A DNA stretch of 64,000 bases from Plutella xylostella (Eukaryota; Arthropoda; Insecta; Lepidoptera; Plutellidae), in NCBI RefSeq assembly GCF_932276165.1, contig NC_064008.1, forward strand, positions 4,097,001 through 4,161,000. Direction: 5' to 3'. The notes under the pieces are model-generated. The model was not told the origin of the DNA and ran no database searches. It saw only the letters and a program-made list of their open reading frames with translations. The position numbers and the translations under genes are program-made. Shown here in pieces: positions 33,111 to 43,594 of this stretch (position 1 is the first letter of the stretch; every line of letters starts with the position of its first letter).

Positions 33111-33240
33111 TTTTATTTATTTATTTAATCCTTTATTGCACAAATATAAAAATAAGTGTACAAAGGGTGACTTAATACCACAAGCATTTTCTACCAGTCA
33201 ACACACAGGAGGTGCAAGAAAATTTTATTATAAGGTGTGA
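33111..33240 (-). repeat. LINE 3' end fragment
   Basis: On the minus strand, CTGGTAGAAAATGCTTGTGG, TTAAGTCACCCTTTGTACA, GTGCAATAAAGG and a (TAAA)n tail. It is the same family as the 3' UTR at 8567-8860. No coding part. Confidence 0.7.
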
Positions 33241-33314
33241 AAAAAGAAAACAACACTAGTACTAGAAAGTTACAACAAGTCACTAAATAATAATCTTTTT
33301 TCAATTTCTATCAC

Positions 33315-33465
33315 GTTACAAATTACACTCAGTAGCAATGAAAAAGATCCAGTGACAATAGTACCAAATTACTCCTAAACAGAAAAGAGAAGCTTATTAA
33401 TTAACACAATAATATTAATTATTAACAGCGCATTACCAAATAAAAACGTAAATACTGTGTAAAAT
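33315..33465. repeat. Left-half 'AATGAAAAAGTTCC' MITE, copy d
   Basis: ACACTCAGTAGCAATGAAAA, then AGATCCAGTG and CCAAATTACTCCTAAACAGA. It matches copy a over its first 120 bp. The right end is missing. Confidence 0.6.
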
Positions 33466-33877
33466 TTTCCTTTTATTTTCTGTTCTAATGGTAGTAATTT
33501 ATTCTTAGCAATTTGAAGTCAAAACCAATTCAGACATAAATACAAAATGTACGCATTTTTTTTTGTAATCATCAATTTATCATAATTATAATGATAGTCT
33601 TTTAAATACCTACAACGATTTTGTAGTTAGGTGAATTCAAACTACCTTTTTTCCAATTTCGTTTCCGCATCCGCATCCGTAAGTACTTCTGAAACGGACA
33701 TCCCTTTGTTGAACTCAGTTTAAACTTGTGTTCTCTGAAAAAATAACGTAGCGCAAGTTGTTTGCAAGTTTAACTTATCAAAGATAATATCCGGGCACAC
33801 GGTATTTCTCCTCAACTATTATGAGTCTAATTTAAAACTCATAGATTCAGCTTTGAAGGATTCCTAGTCTCATCACG
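33466..33877. other. No gene recognised
   Basis: AT-rich sequence; nothing supported. Confidence 0.4.
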
Positions 33878-34125
33878 ACATTATCATCATCGTCATCATC
33901 ATCATCCACTGCTGGGGTGTCACTCTATATGACGAAAAACTAAGCTACGGGGCGCTGTTGGGCGAGTCACGACTCTATATTCCTTCCACCTAAAGGTTGC
34001 CTGGAAGAAATCGCTTTAAGCGATAAGGCCGGCATTTGTACATATGTGTTAGATTAAGTTTTTTGTAATTTTTGTCCATGTTTTTGCGTACAAATAAAGA
34101 ATATATATTCTATTCTATCTCATTG
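33878..34125 (+). repeat. SINE tail scrap joined to a LINE 3' end
   Basis: The first part, CATCATCATCATCCACTGCT, is the inverted tail of SINE family A. From about 33985 to 34125 comes a LINE 3' UTR: GGTTGCCTGGAAGAAATCGC, TTTAAGCGATAAGGCCGGCA, TTTGTACATATGTGTTAG, GTACAAATAAAG and a (TATTC)n tail. The ATCGCTTTAAGCGAT stem-loop is typical of lepidopteran LINE 3' ends, where it serves RT recognition (recalled knowledge). Confidence 0.65.
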
Positions 34126-35919
34126 TATTAAACGTGCCGATTGCACAGCTCTCGTTCGTTCGTTTCTCGTCAGTACAGAGTTACCCTTCTGGACATAGCC
34201 TTCCTCATATACCACGCTACCTTTGGCCGTTAATGATCTACATTAAAAATATGACTACTTCAAAGATATTCTTTTCGGTTCTTCGGCAGATATGACCGGC
34301 GCAATGACACTTTACTTGCAGTTCCGAGTGTCAACTACAAAAAGGGGTCTAGTAGTCTCTAGACACATGTAAAACACATATTTAGAGCAATCACATACTT
34401 TAAACCAATTTTAAACTGTTTGGGGCAATACGGGAAATATCTAAATGAAGAATAAAACATTATTTTTAGCTAACACACGGCGTGTAAATATCTTTTGTAT
34501 GCAAAGCAAAATGGCGGACATAAGATAGCGTTTTTCATTAAAAAGGGTTGTTGTTTAAACTGGATCTCCCATCACGTACGCATGTGTGTTTACAATAATT
34601 AATCAGAAAAGCCGGGACCATGTGGTTGTTCGAAACAGATGGGAAATAAGGGATATTGGGGTGATCTATAATGCCCTAGAATATTTAAATTACTAACGAA
34701 CAAAATAACGCAGGATAAAGAGAAAAAAAAAATAGTGTAATTTTAAGAGATTGGGATAAGACTGAAACTCAAATGTTTTTGCTTTTTGTGATAATAAGCC
34801 TTCAGATATGCAGCTGCAGCAATTGAAGATATGAAATTTACAATTTGTCAAATAATATTTGTAAGTATCCATTTTGTTTTGTGGCTCACTCTATAATGAT
34901 AACCGAAATCGCAAATCGATCATTTTCCTATTCAATTAATGGCGGAAGTTAATTATTAAAACGTTCGAAATCCATTTTCCAACTTCAGGAATTTCACTCA
35001 TGGTTTTGTTCGTCAGAGTCGTAGTAAAATGATTGCATTCTTTGCAGTCGTACAACTTCAAATAACTCAAGGATTTCCCTAGAGCGCCATCGTTATACTC
35101 GAATTTTAACTTTAAGTCTAACAGTGTCGAACCTCGAGTATGTCGATGCAGACCTTGTAAACTGACAGTTCGTTTTATGAATTCGGGGGTTAATTTTAGC
35201 TGTACCTAAAAATTAACGAGCTCATTTTTATTTTGTTTCAGTTTTCCAATAGGTATAATATATTATTATGTTTATATATTATCTTTCACGATTAACAGCG
35301 CTTATAGGTTTATCTTGCCTATAAGTAAGGTTACGATAGTGTGTACTCGATCGGATTGAATTGTTTTAATTATAATATTTTAAATAATATGCTTTTATTC
35401 GTCAGTGCGTTCGGGTTTCCGAAAGCTTTTTTCTTGACTATGATTAGATAAGATTAGATAACGACTACGGAGAATGAAGGTCGGCAATGAGAGATGTGAG
35501 TTATCGGGTCAACTGTGTTTGAAGTTGTATTACTGTACTGTCATAGTTATTTTATGTAAGGTATATTTATTTATTATTATATGTATTTGAATGTAGGTCC
35601 GCCATCGAGGTGAATTCCGATCTCAATTTATTGGAATTTTCTAGGGCGCCGATAGAGTCGTACAGTTTAATCGTGTTCTAGTTAAATAACGAAATTTTGG
35701 TCAAATTTAGTTGAGTGTTGATAAGGAGTTTTAAACGCGAGCGTAAAATCTATTAAAACAGACTATCCCGAATTTAAGTATGTTACAAAGTTGTGGCATA
35801 TACAGTTCAGGGTTTAGCATTCTCGTGCGATTACCTATTGTTTTTTTTTTCAAAAACCTTACTGGTAGGGAAAACTATGCACAATTAATATTTTAAGAGT
35901 AAAAGAAGCATAAAAAATA
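34126..35919. other. No gene recognised
   Basis: About 1.8 kb of mostly AT-rich DNA with no ORF worth calling and no repeat boundary that I can support. Confidence 0.4.
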
Positions 35920-35971
35920 TAAACTGCATTCAGTAGGCATATTGTGTTATATGCCTACTGAATGCAGTTTA
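35920..35971. repeat. Perfect 23-bp inverted repeat at a SINE 5' junction
   Basis: Arms 35920-35942 and 35949-35971 are exact inverses (core GCATTCAGTAGGCATAT) around a 6-base loop. The right arm is the 5' edge of the adjoining SINE insertion and the left arm is target DNA. Confidence 0.85.
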
Positions 35972-36242
35972 ATTCCGTGCTTCGGACGGCACGTTAAGCC
36001 GTGGGTCCCGGTTGCTGCTTCGGCAGCAGTCGTTAAGCCTAGTCAGAGGCCTTCGGGCGGCTTGAAAACATCTGACAGTCGGGTTGCCCACTTACCCGAC
36101 AACTCTCTCAGCACAAGCTCGCTTGTGTTGGGGTCCACCAACCCGCACTTGGCCAGCGTGGTGGACTAGGCCTAAACCCTTCCTTCATTGGAAGGAGACC
36201 CGTGCCCCAGCAGTGGGGACGAAATGGGTCGTGATGATGATG
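35952..36242 (+). repeat. SINE-like family A, copy 5, 11-bp TSD
   Basis: The best view of the family's 3' two thirds: CCGTGCTTCGGACGGCACGT, GGTTGCTGCTTCGGCAGCAG, GGGTTGCCCACTTACCCGAC, CCACCAACCCGCACTTGGCC, CTTCCTTCATTGGAAGGAG, GCCCCAGCAGTGGGGACG and a (GAT)n tail. The perfect duplication ATTGTGTTATA lies at 35941-35951 and 36243-36253. The first 20 or so bases of the insert are not SINE but an inverted copy of the upstream target. Confidence 0.85.
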
Positions 36243-36316
36243 ATTGTGTTATACCGTATTAAAATTATGTTTAGTACCTCCTACAGATATATAATAATAG
36301 ACAAGACCATTAACTA

Positions 36317-36453
36317 CCAGTTTCAATAACTCTATCTACAGATGACTATGGTAGTTACTTTCATACTATTTTGACACATAAAAAATTACGACCTGCCAAA
36401 ATCGTATGAAAGTAACTACCGCAGTCATCGGTAGATAGAGTTATAGAAACTGG
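36317..36453. mobile_element. Foldback MITE, 137 bp
   Basis: Inverted arms of about 50 bp, starting CCAGTTTCAATAACTCTATC and its counterpart GATAGAGTTATAGAAACTGG. The inner ends are GGTAGTTACTTTCATAC and GTATGAAAGTAACTACC, around a loop of about 38 bp. No coding capacity; duplication not resolved. Confidence 0.75.
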
Positions 36454-36664
36454 CAATAAGTAGCGTATCTTCATATACATGATGACTGTGTATGTGGAAT
36501 TGTGTAATAAAGAAATTATATTATACAATTAGGTAAATACCACCACAAGTTCGTAAGTAATAAAAGGCGGTTAACCCTCAAATGCGTACTGGGGCTGGGT
36601 GTCATTCCAACAGGAACTTAATAAGCATCATGCATAGTTTAGTTATGTCTTCGTTTCACTAAAG
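36454..36664. other. No gene recognised
   Basis: Short AT-rich spacer. Confidence 0.4.
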
Positions 36665-36678
36665 TATATAGGGTGGTA

Positions 36679-37010
36679 TTCTATTCTATTCTATTCTCTG
36701 TGGGGGTGTAAGTACCTGCACCTGGCTCTCTCGAGTGGAACCTTTGTGCATATCCCCAAGGTCTAAACTGCCTTCCTAAGCTTGGACCATTTCCCACCAC
36801 GCTGGTCCACTGCGGGTTGGTGGGTTCACATATCTAGATGTGCTAAATCTAGATATGCAGGTTTCCTCACGATGTTTTCCTTCACCGTAAGAGCGATGGT
36901 ATACATTGTACTTAAGTTAAAAGAACTCATTGGTACATGTCAGCGCCGGGATCGAACCCGCATCTCTTGCGTGAGAAGCGGGCGCTTATCCGACTGAGCT
37001 ACCACCGCTC
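36679..37010 (-). repeat. SINE family B, tRNA-headed, full length, 14-bp TSD
   Basis: The minus strand begins at 37010 with GAGCGGTGGTAGCTCAGTCG, an A box, and has GGTTCGATCCC, a B box, about 35 bases later, as in a tRNA. The body (ATCGCTCTTACGGTGAAGG, ATCTAGATATGTG) leads to CCACCAACCCGCAGTGGACC and AGCGTGGTGG, then the tail (AATAG)n. A perfect 14-bp duplication, TATATAGGGTGGTA, lies at 36665-36678 and 37011-37024. The tRNA-like head is not a functional tRNA gene because it runs straight into the SINE body. Confidence 0.9.
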
Positions 37011-37326
37011 TATATAGGGTGGTAAAAAGGCAATACTATTAAATTCAAAAGTCGCGGAATAGAAGCTTTTTTAAATGACAAAAGTCATGAAACAAAAGTT
37101 TTTTTAAATGTCTCCCCGAGTCATGCTCTTCTGCTAAGTTGGCACCTTTCATTATGCAACTAAATCTAAAATGGAGGAAAAAAATAATTATGTTGTTTTA
37201 CATATTTTCCTCATAAGTACTTTATTCTTTTTTCATTACCAATCGTACCTACAGTATCATACCTATACCTACCTTCCAGAATAAGACCGATATATTTTAT
37301 AAAAAAACAAAATGAATATTTGCTAG

Positions 37327-37586
37327 ACGATCGAATGGCGTAGTGGTTAGTGACCTGACTACTGAGCCGATGGTCCCGGGTTCGATTCCCGGCTGTTGCA
37401 GATATTTGTTTAAACACAGATATTTGTTCTCGGGTCTTGGATGTGCCCGTAAAATGGCAATAGGCCCGCCCCCTATTACATTGGGACAGACATAACACTC
37501 TGGCGAAAAGTGGGTGCAGCAATGCACCTCTGCCTACCCCGCAAGGGAGTACATTAGTACACGGCGTGAGTGCGTGTGTGTGTGTG
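37327..37586 (+). repeat. SINE family C, tRNA-headed, full length, 10-bp TSD
   Basis: Head GGCGTAGTGGTTAGTGACC (A box) and GGGTTCGATTCCCGGC (B box). The body is AGATATTTGTTTAAACACAG, TGCAGCAATGCACCTCTGCC, TACCCCGCAAGGGAGTACAT and ACGGCGTGAGTGCG, ending in a (GT)n tail. Perfect duplication TATTTGCTAG at 37317-37326 and 37587-37596. Relatives: 15867-15943 (3' piece), and 44953 and 57263 (5' pieces). The minus-strand ORFs here are repeat translations. Confidence 0.9.
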
Positions 37587-37596
37587 TGTATTTGCT

Positions 37597-38290
37597 AGCA
37601 AAATTTAATGCGAGCATTTTGGGAATTTAGTGCAAGGATTAAGAACTAAAATCATAGTTTCATATTATACTCATGTATGCAAGAATGAGAAAAGTTTCAG
37701 GGTTTACGTAGTAATGAAAGTTTTAGAAGGATCTTCTATATTAAATTTTCAAGTATACGAATAAGTGTTAGAAACCAGATTTGTGAGTCAAGTTTTTAGG
37801 TGTTTTATTTGTATCTGCTCACGAAATTACAATATTCGTCACACACACATTTCATGCATAACTACTTCGCGTCTCAAAATTAATAGGTACTCACCAAAGA
37901 CCCATAATGAATGGCTCAAAACACGCTGCTATGTATACTATACATACCTATATGCTATGTATCACTATTCGTTAGTTCCTCGTTATAATAGTATTTACAC
38001 ATAGGCCCCGCAGAGTCTGTGTGACAGATCCCCTAATGGGATACGAGACGATGCCACTCAATTATATACAAGAGCTCCTATCCGATATTCCTCCATTACT
38101 GGTGTCGGTAGGGTGGCCATGATTTCGGAGTAGTTTTTTTGGACAGGAAAAGTTTTAAATCTTAGTTTAAGCGTGCATAATGTGATTCAACGTTGCAGGA
38201 AAGAAAAGTAATTCGAAAGACAGCATTTTATGGTTGTATATATGTTTTAATACGCATGCACATCCACACCACACAGTCTACCATACATTA
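37597..38290. other. No gene recognised
   Basis: AT-rich sequence; nothing supported. Confidence 0.4.
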
Positions 38291-38420
38291 ACAATTATTC
38301 AATTCAATTCAAATTCATTTATAAACAATCCATAAGCAGCCTCTTGCCTGTCAATATCTGTTAGATTCCAAGTTAGATTCACAGTTTCACACAAGTTACG
38401 TCAGATTGGACAAGCAAGCG
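38291..38420 (-). repeat. LINE 3' end with (TTGAA)n tail
   Basis: On the minus strand, GACAGGCAAGAGGCTGCTTA and TGGATTGTTTATAAATG lead into TTGAATTGAATTGAAT at 38291-38312. Only the 3' UTR remains. Confidence 0.55.
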
Positions 38421-39317
38421 ACGCTGCTTTGATTGTTATTTGCTTATGTTTGGTGGTGGTAACTCCACTCATTGTAGGCCTTCGCTAACGCATGAACGAC
38501 TATTGAGATAAAATCCCATAGTCCTCCAAACGATGGAGCATCTACTCCTCAGCGCACTCGTTACCCGTGCCCGATGAGACGTTCGCTATTGATACGAGAG
38601 CGCTAATGTATAATGAAACTATAACTGCGAGTATATCGCTTATGCTATTTTGCCCGCGTACGGATGGGAGTTGTGAAACAATTTAACAAGATATCGGTAC
38701 GACTGGTTTCTTCGTCTTTAAAATGATGAATGTGTTTTTGCTGCTTATATTATCCTAACGCTTTTCATCCACATTTTCCATATACCGAATTTACTCACCT
38801 CCAGAGACAAAAAAACAAATAAAATTCCAAAATTAAAAATTCACGGGCAGTGTTAACCAGGCGACGGCGTTTTCACAAATAAAGCAGCCAATAAATAAAT
38901 TCCCGAAAAACCGGTTTCCGCCTTTTCATGGTTTTAATTTATTTGATCTGGTAGCACCGCGGTACGGTGTGCAAAAAGTTGGAATTGATTGTACAAAGGC
39001 CTTTCCAGTTTTTGCTACACAGTGTTTCCCACTTCGCATTATTGGTTATTTGTTTTTTCTGTCGAGTACTTCGTACGTGATGAAAGCAGCTGCTTTCATG
39101 TAGAATACAACCATTGGTTTTGGTGACGAGTTATTAACTTTTTGTTTGTGTTTGCCGCTGCATCGGTAGCCATCGCAGGACAGAGGCATAGAGTCCGAGA
39201 AATTTGAAACAAAAAACTCACGATTTATTGGCGTGGTACATACATGGTACTCTTCTTGATTTATAGTTCTTGACTGTGTAGGATGAACTGCTAGTGCGGT
39301 TAGAATTAAGTTTCCTT
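38421..39317. other. No gene recognised
   Basis: Mixed AT-rich DNA; no feature that I can support. Confidence 0.4.
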
Positions 39318-39458
39318 TGAAAGAAAGAAAGAAAGAAAGAAAGAAAATTTATTTATTTCTAACACACACAGAAACAACACATACATTTACAAGAAAAAGG
39401 TTATAAAGTAAATAAAAAAATAAGTAATTAAAAGAATGTTGCTTCTCGGTGCTGAAAT

Positions 39459-39527
39459 GGGTTCTAGTTCAGCTTGATGCTATGGCAGGTACTAAACCAC
39501 ACCATAGCGCTGTTTTTCAACTAGAAC
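39459..39527 (-). other. Stem-loop in LINE 3 3' UTR
   Basis: GGGTTCTAGTTCAGC at the left pairs with GCTG..AACTAGAACCC at the right, and inside it GCTATGG pairs with CCATAGC. A structured 3' UTR near the tail is where LINE reverse transcriptases recognise their RNA, so this is a candidate recognition hairpin (inference). Confidence 0.6.
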
Positions 39528-40452
39528 CCCTGGGTGAAGTCACGGACTGACTTGACACACAAAAAAAAAACATAAAAAATAACAAACAGAATAAAAAACA
39601 GTAACATATACTTATATGCTTAAACAAAGCGTCTCGGTCGTCGCGTCGAGACCATAAAACTAATAATTAGGTCAAAGGGGGACGGGCGGGGGAAGGGAGG
39701 GCAAGCGCGCCTCTGCCTCGCGGCGCGTCGAGCCTTTTTCAGTCTGAAAATGTCTCCCACGGCCGGAGCATGTCCGTGCGGCCAGCGCCCCACCCCCCGC
39801 GGAGCCCCAAAGCGCCCGCGCAACCAGTCTTTCAACTTTGCCACTGGTAAACAATGTGTGCAACAAGTAGTTAATACGCTTGTTTTGCGTGTAGTAGTGA
39901 AGGAGACCGACTAGTTACATACTTTAAACTATGAATTGCTACGCAGAGCATACACAGAGTACAATTGGAAACTATAAACCATGGTGAGATTGGTGAGTTA
40001 TCATTTATATTTTACTTTTTATAAATTAGATTACAAGTTATATAAATTAGATTACAAGTTATTGATAAATTAATTACAAATATTGATTAACTAGCAATTA
40101 TTAAGAAACATTCATTCATTATAAGTACTTACATTATATTCATACGTATACCTGGTAGGAAAATTAGGTATAGATGATTTAAAATATTTAATTGTAATAT
40201 ATTTTCTTTGTTCCCTTTCAGATATTTTGTCAAAGTGCACTACTTTGTCAATTTTTTGGGTATATAAGTACCTACGCTATATAATGGTTTACGTTGGCTG
40301 ACTACTTCAAAATACCTACATCTTTTCTTTGCCTACCAAGCTTCAAATGGCTTTATACCTACCATGCACGGAGTACGGCTGCTTTGCAAGGCTTGGAGGT
40401 TGTGCTCGCTTGGGACAGCTTTACCTTCTGGCTTATCGTGATAAACATAAAG

Positions 40453-43317
40453 TTAGTATAAAATTTTATTTAACTTTTGCATAGAAATAAGGTAAATCTT
40501 GAGTCTTATGCTAAAAGTTTTTACTGTTTTTAGGGCACGTATCGGAGGGGGCAAGTTGTTCCAGCACTTACTAGCAGCATACTTGAAGGAACCACGGAAT
40601 GCTGCTGTTTTGAAGCTTGGCGTCACCAGCATATACGAAGAAGCACGCGTGTTATGCCTGTTGTGAGTACTAGACCAGTCTAATTTAGTATAGAGGTAGT
40701 CAGGAGAACGTGTTTTAATAATTTTAAATAATAGGGTTGCAAAATGTAGTTGTCTTCTAGCCTGTAATTTTAACAAATTTGAATTATTGAGGTAAGGGGT
40801 AACATGCGCGCGCGGAGCTATGTTGAAGCAAAAACGAGCGCATGCATTTTGCACCCTTTGAATAAGTTTCTGCGTTCGCGCCAGTAGACATGGGCCGTAT
40901 ACTGTGTCTGCATAGTTAAGTTTAGAAAGAATTAATGTTTCGCAAACTTTTATTCTTAGGTCTGTGTTTAGGTAAGGACGAATATTGTAAAGTATTTTGA
41001 TCTTATAAAAACAATTTCTTATAATGTCTAACAGATGCGACTCAAAACGAAGATGTTGATCAAACTTTACTCCTAAATTGCGTGCTTCTTGCACACGCTC
41101 TATACTGTTTCCTTTAATTCTTATATCTGGCTGTAGGTTTTCAATATTTTCAATCTGTTTTTTACTTCCTATTATCATAAATTTTGATTTTAAGGGGTTA
41201 AGGACCAAAGAGTTCCTTGACGACCAGTCCGCTACGCGGTCTAAATCATCATTTATTTTTTGTATAACTGACTCAAAATTGTCCGGTGAACACGATAAAT
41301 ATAGTTGTAAATCATCGGCGTATATATGGTAGTTGCAATTGTTTATGATTTTTGTAATATCGGTACAGTATAGAATAAAAAGTATAGGGCCAAGTATGGA
41401 ACCTTGCGGAACTCCTCGGTTAACAGGAAAAGGGCAAGACTTCACAGTAATACCATCACTTCTTCTTAGCTCCACTATCTGTGATCTATTAGAGAGGTAG
41501 CTCTTAAACCAGCGGACCGTCCCATCATCAAAACCATAGTAAGCAAGCTTAGATAGAAGTAGTTCTACATTAATTGCATCGAAGGCTCGCGAGAAATCAA
41601 GCAGGACCAGTATAGATCCCTTTCCATTGTCTTGTGCAGTAAGAATTCCATCAACTACATCAAGCAGTGCGGTAGCGGTACTATGCTCCTTGCGAAATCC
41701 GGATTGTACAGTAGGCAATATACTATTAAGTTCTAAGTATTGTGTTACCTGATCGCAAACTGCTCGCTCCAATATTTTTGATAGACAACACAATAGACTG
41801 ATTGGCCGTAGATCTTTGACTGTGTTAGGATTTGTAATTTTAGGGATTGGCCTAACAAGGGCCAACTTCCAAACATTTGGGAAGGTATTGGTCCTAATAG
41901 ATTCATTTATAATATGAGTTATAATATCTATAATATTTGGAACGCACAAGGTTACCATATTTAAAGCAATTTGGTCTACTCCTTTGGCATTTGATTTGAG
42001 GCGTTTTAAGATGAGATGAACTGTATCTGGCTTTATAGGTTTTAGAACAAAATTTGCCAAGCTATATTTGTTGTGTAAAAAGAAACTTATTTCTTCTGAA
42101 CTGGCCTCTCCATCACCAGGTACATTTAAAAAGGTTCTATTGATATCATCAGCATCTGTAAAATGTGACGGTAGATCATGCTCGGCATGGTTGCGAAGTA
42201 CAGTTTGCTTCATTTTTTTCCAAAGCAATGCAGGATCTTTTTGTTTGTTTATGTAGTAGTTAAAGTATGCTTGCTTTTCGCTGAATAATGCGTTGTTGAC
42301 TTGGGATTTTAATTGTTTGTAATATTCTTTGTGAGCGTCTAATTTAGTTTTTTTAAATCGGCGGTGAGCTTCATCTCGGAGTCTCATCATAAGCATAACA
42401 TTATCCGTGATCCATGGGTATTTGAATTCTTTTATTTGTACAGTTTTTTCAGGAGCATGTAGATCAAATAAACCATTAATACAGTCGCTGAGAGCTTCGA
42501 TCATCTTGTTTACGTCCTGCAACATTTTAATGCCGTCAAAGTTAATTTCGTTAAGGTCGTTGTTAAAAAGTTCTAATACAATGTCGTTCAGTGGTCTATA
42601 CTTGACCCATCTTGGAGTCGGTTTATTTTTTTTAATATGAAATTGAACCGAGATCATTGCGTGATTGCCTAGTGTTGGAACATGATCGACCTCCACAGTA
42701 CGTACTCTGGCGTCAGTACAAACAATGTCTATGAGCGTGGATGAAGTGTTTGTAAAGTGCGTCGGTTCTGATATTATTTGTGTAAGACTAAAACTGTGCA
42801 CAAAGTCACGGAGCTGCCTGTATTTGTCAGTTGTTATATTTAACATATCAATATTAAAATCCCCAGCCAGTATAATCTTATCATATTGCGAAAAAGAAGA
42901 GATTGATGTGCTTAGTCCGTCCAAAAAAATATTTACATCCTGTACCGGACGTCGATATGCGGTTCCTATTAAGATTTTGACCGAGTTAACCGTGCAACGG
43001 AGCCACATTTGTTCTACTGAGGGGGTTGGAGGGTGAGGACATACTCGTACGCTTAACCCTTGTCTCACGTAAAACCCTACCCCTCCTCCTCTGTCGGGGT
43101 CGCGGGTGCCGCGAGCGCGACGAGGCCGGGGCAGGTGTCGCAGACGATACCCGGGTATCACGGGGGCCTTGCCTTCCTCTTGAGCACGTAACCAAGTTTC
43201 ATTAATAGCCATTACGTCCACTTTGTGTCGCTGCATTGCTACAATAAATTCATCATGTTTGGTACCTAGTGATCCCGCATTGAAAAGTCCAACTGAAAAA
43301 TATTTATCTATCGGCAT
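40453..43317 (-). CDS. LINE ORF2: endonuclease and reverse transcriptase, 954 aa, intact
   Basis: Residues 1-225 are the AP-type endonuclease: Glu40 (AINETW), GGGVGFYV near 78-84, GDFNID at 152-157 and IDIVCTD at 196-202. The usual terminal SDH motif reads GNH (217-219), so the aspartate of that catalytic pair is Asn. The reverse transcriptase spans about 430-720, with LLDFSRAFD at 572-580, GVPQGSILGP at 635-644 and catalytic YADD at 666-669. The remaining 230 residues are the usual C-terminal region. There are no stops or frameshifts. ATG 43317 is the first in frame and gives a family-typical length. The codons are AT-rich, unlike the very GC-rich ORF1 piece upstream. It may still be active in reverse transcription, but the endonuclease substitution deserves checking. 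Confidence 0.9.
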   Translation of the reverse strand: MPIDKYFSVGLFNAGSLGTKHDEFIVAMQRHKVDVMAINETWLRAQEEGKAPVIPGYRLRHLPRPRRARGTRDPDRGGGVGFYVRQGLSVRVCPHPPTPSVEQMWLRCTVNSVKILIGTAYRRPVQDVNIFLDGLSTSISSFSQYDKIILAGDFNIDMLNITTDKYRQLRDFVHSFSLTQIISEPTHFTNTSSTLIDIVCTDARVRTVEVDHVPTLGNHAMISVQFHIKKNKPTPRWVKYRPLNDIVLELFNNDLNEINFDGIKMLQDVNKMIEALSDCINGLFDLHAPEKTVQIKEFKYPWITDNVMLMMRLRDEAHRRFKKTKLDAHKEYYKQLKSQVNNALFSEKQAYFNYYINKQKDPALLWKKMKQTVLRNHAEHDLPSHFTDADDINRTFLNVPGDGEASSEEISFFLHNKYSLANFVLKPIKPDTVHLILKRLKSNAKGVDQIALNMVTLCVPNIIDIITHIINESIRTNTFPNVWKLALVRPIPKITNPNTVKDLRPISLLCCLSKILERAVCDQVTQYLELNSILPTVQSGFRKEHSTATALLDVVDGILTAQDNGKGSILVLLDFSRAFDAINVELLLSKLAYYGFDDGTVRWFKSYLSNRSQIVELRRSDGITVKSCPFPVNRGVPQGSILGPILFILYCTDITKIINNCNYHIYADDLQLYLSCSPDNFESVIQKINDDLDRVADWSSRNSLVLNPLKSKFMIIGSKKQIENIENLQPDIRIKGNSIERVQEARNLGVKFDQHLRFESHLLDIIRNCFYKIKILYNIRPYLNTDLRIKVCETLILSKLNYADTVYGPCLLARTQKLIQRVQNACARFCFNIAPRAHVTPYLNNSNLLKLQARRQLHFATLLFKIIKTRSPDYLYTKLDWSSTHNRHNTRASSYMLVTPSFKTAAFRGSFKYAASKCWNNLPPPIRALKTVKTFSIRLKIYLISMQKLNKILY

Positions 43318-43594
43318 TTTATATTGTGTAATAAGTATGAAATTATATTGTATAGGTGGTCAAACACAGTACATATTATGTAACTATAATGCAAGTCAGC
43401 CCGTCTTTCAGCAATTACCACCGAGAAACAGCCACAAAGACACAAAAAGAGTAACATTGTAACAGTAGCAACACAAACATACAAATACAGATACATATAG
43501 GCAATAGTAGAACAGGTGATCTCGCTAGTTAACAATAATACATTTAAGTCGCATAAATAGCAACAATAGGCATACAGTTCATAGACCGACATAT

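Noticed and set aside
36940..37010. A tRNA gene on the minus strand (A and B boxes, clover-like head)
   Set aside because: It runs directly into a SINE body with a tail and a 14-bp target duplication, so it is a SINE head.
37324..37390. A tRNA gene
   Set aside because: It is the head of SINE family C, with its body, (GT)n tail and 10-bp duplication.
39620..39866. Two overlapping GC-rich minus-strand ORFs as host genes
   Set aside because: No domain is visible, they lie in the 3' region of LINE 3, and GC-rich DNA easily stays open by chance.
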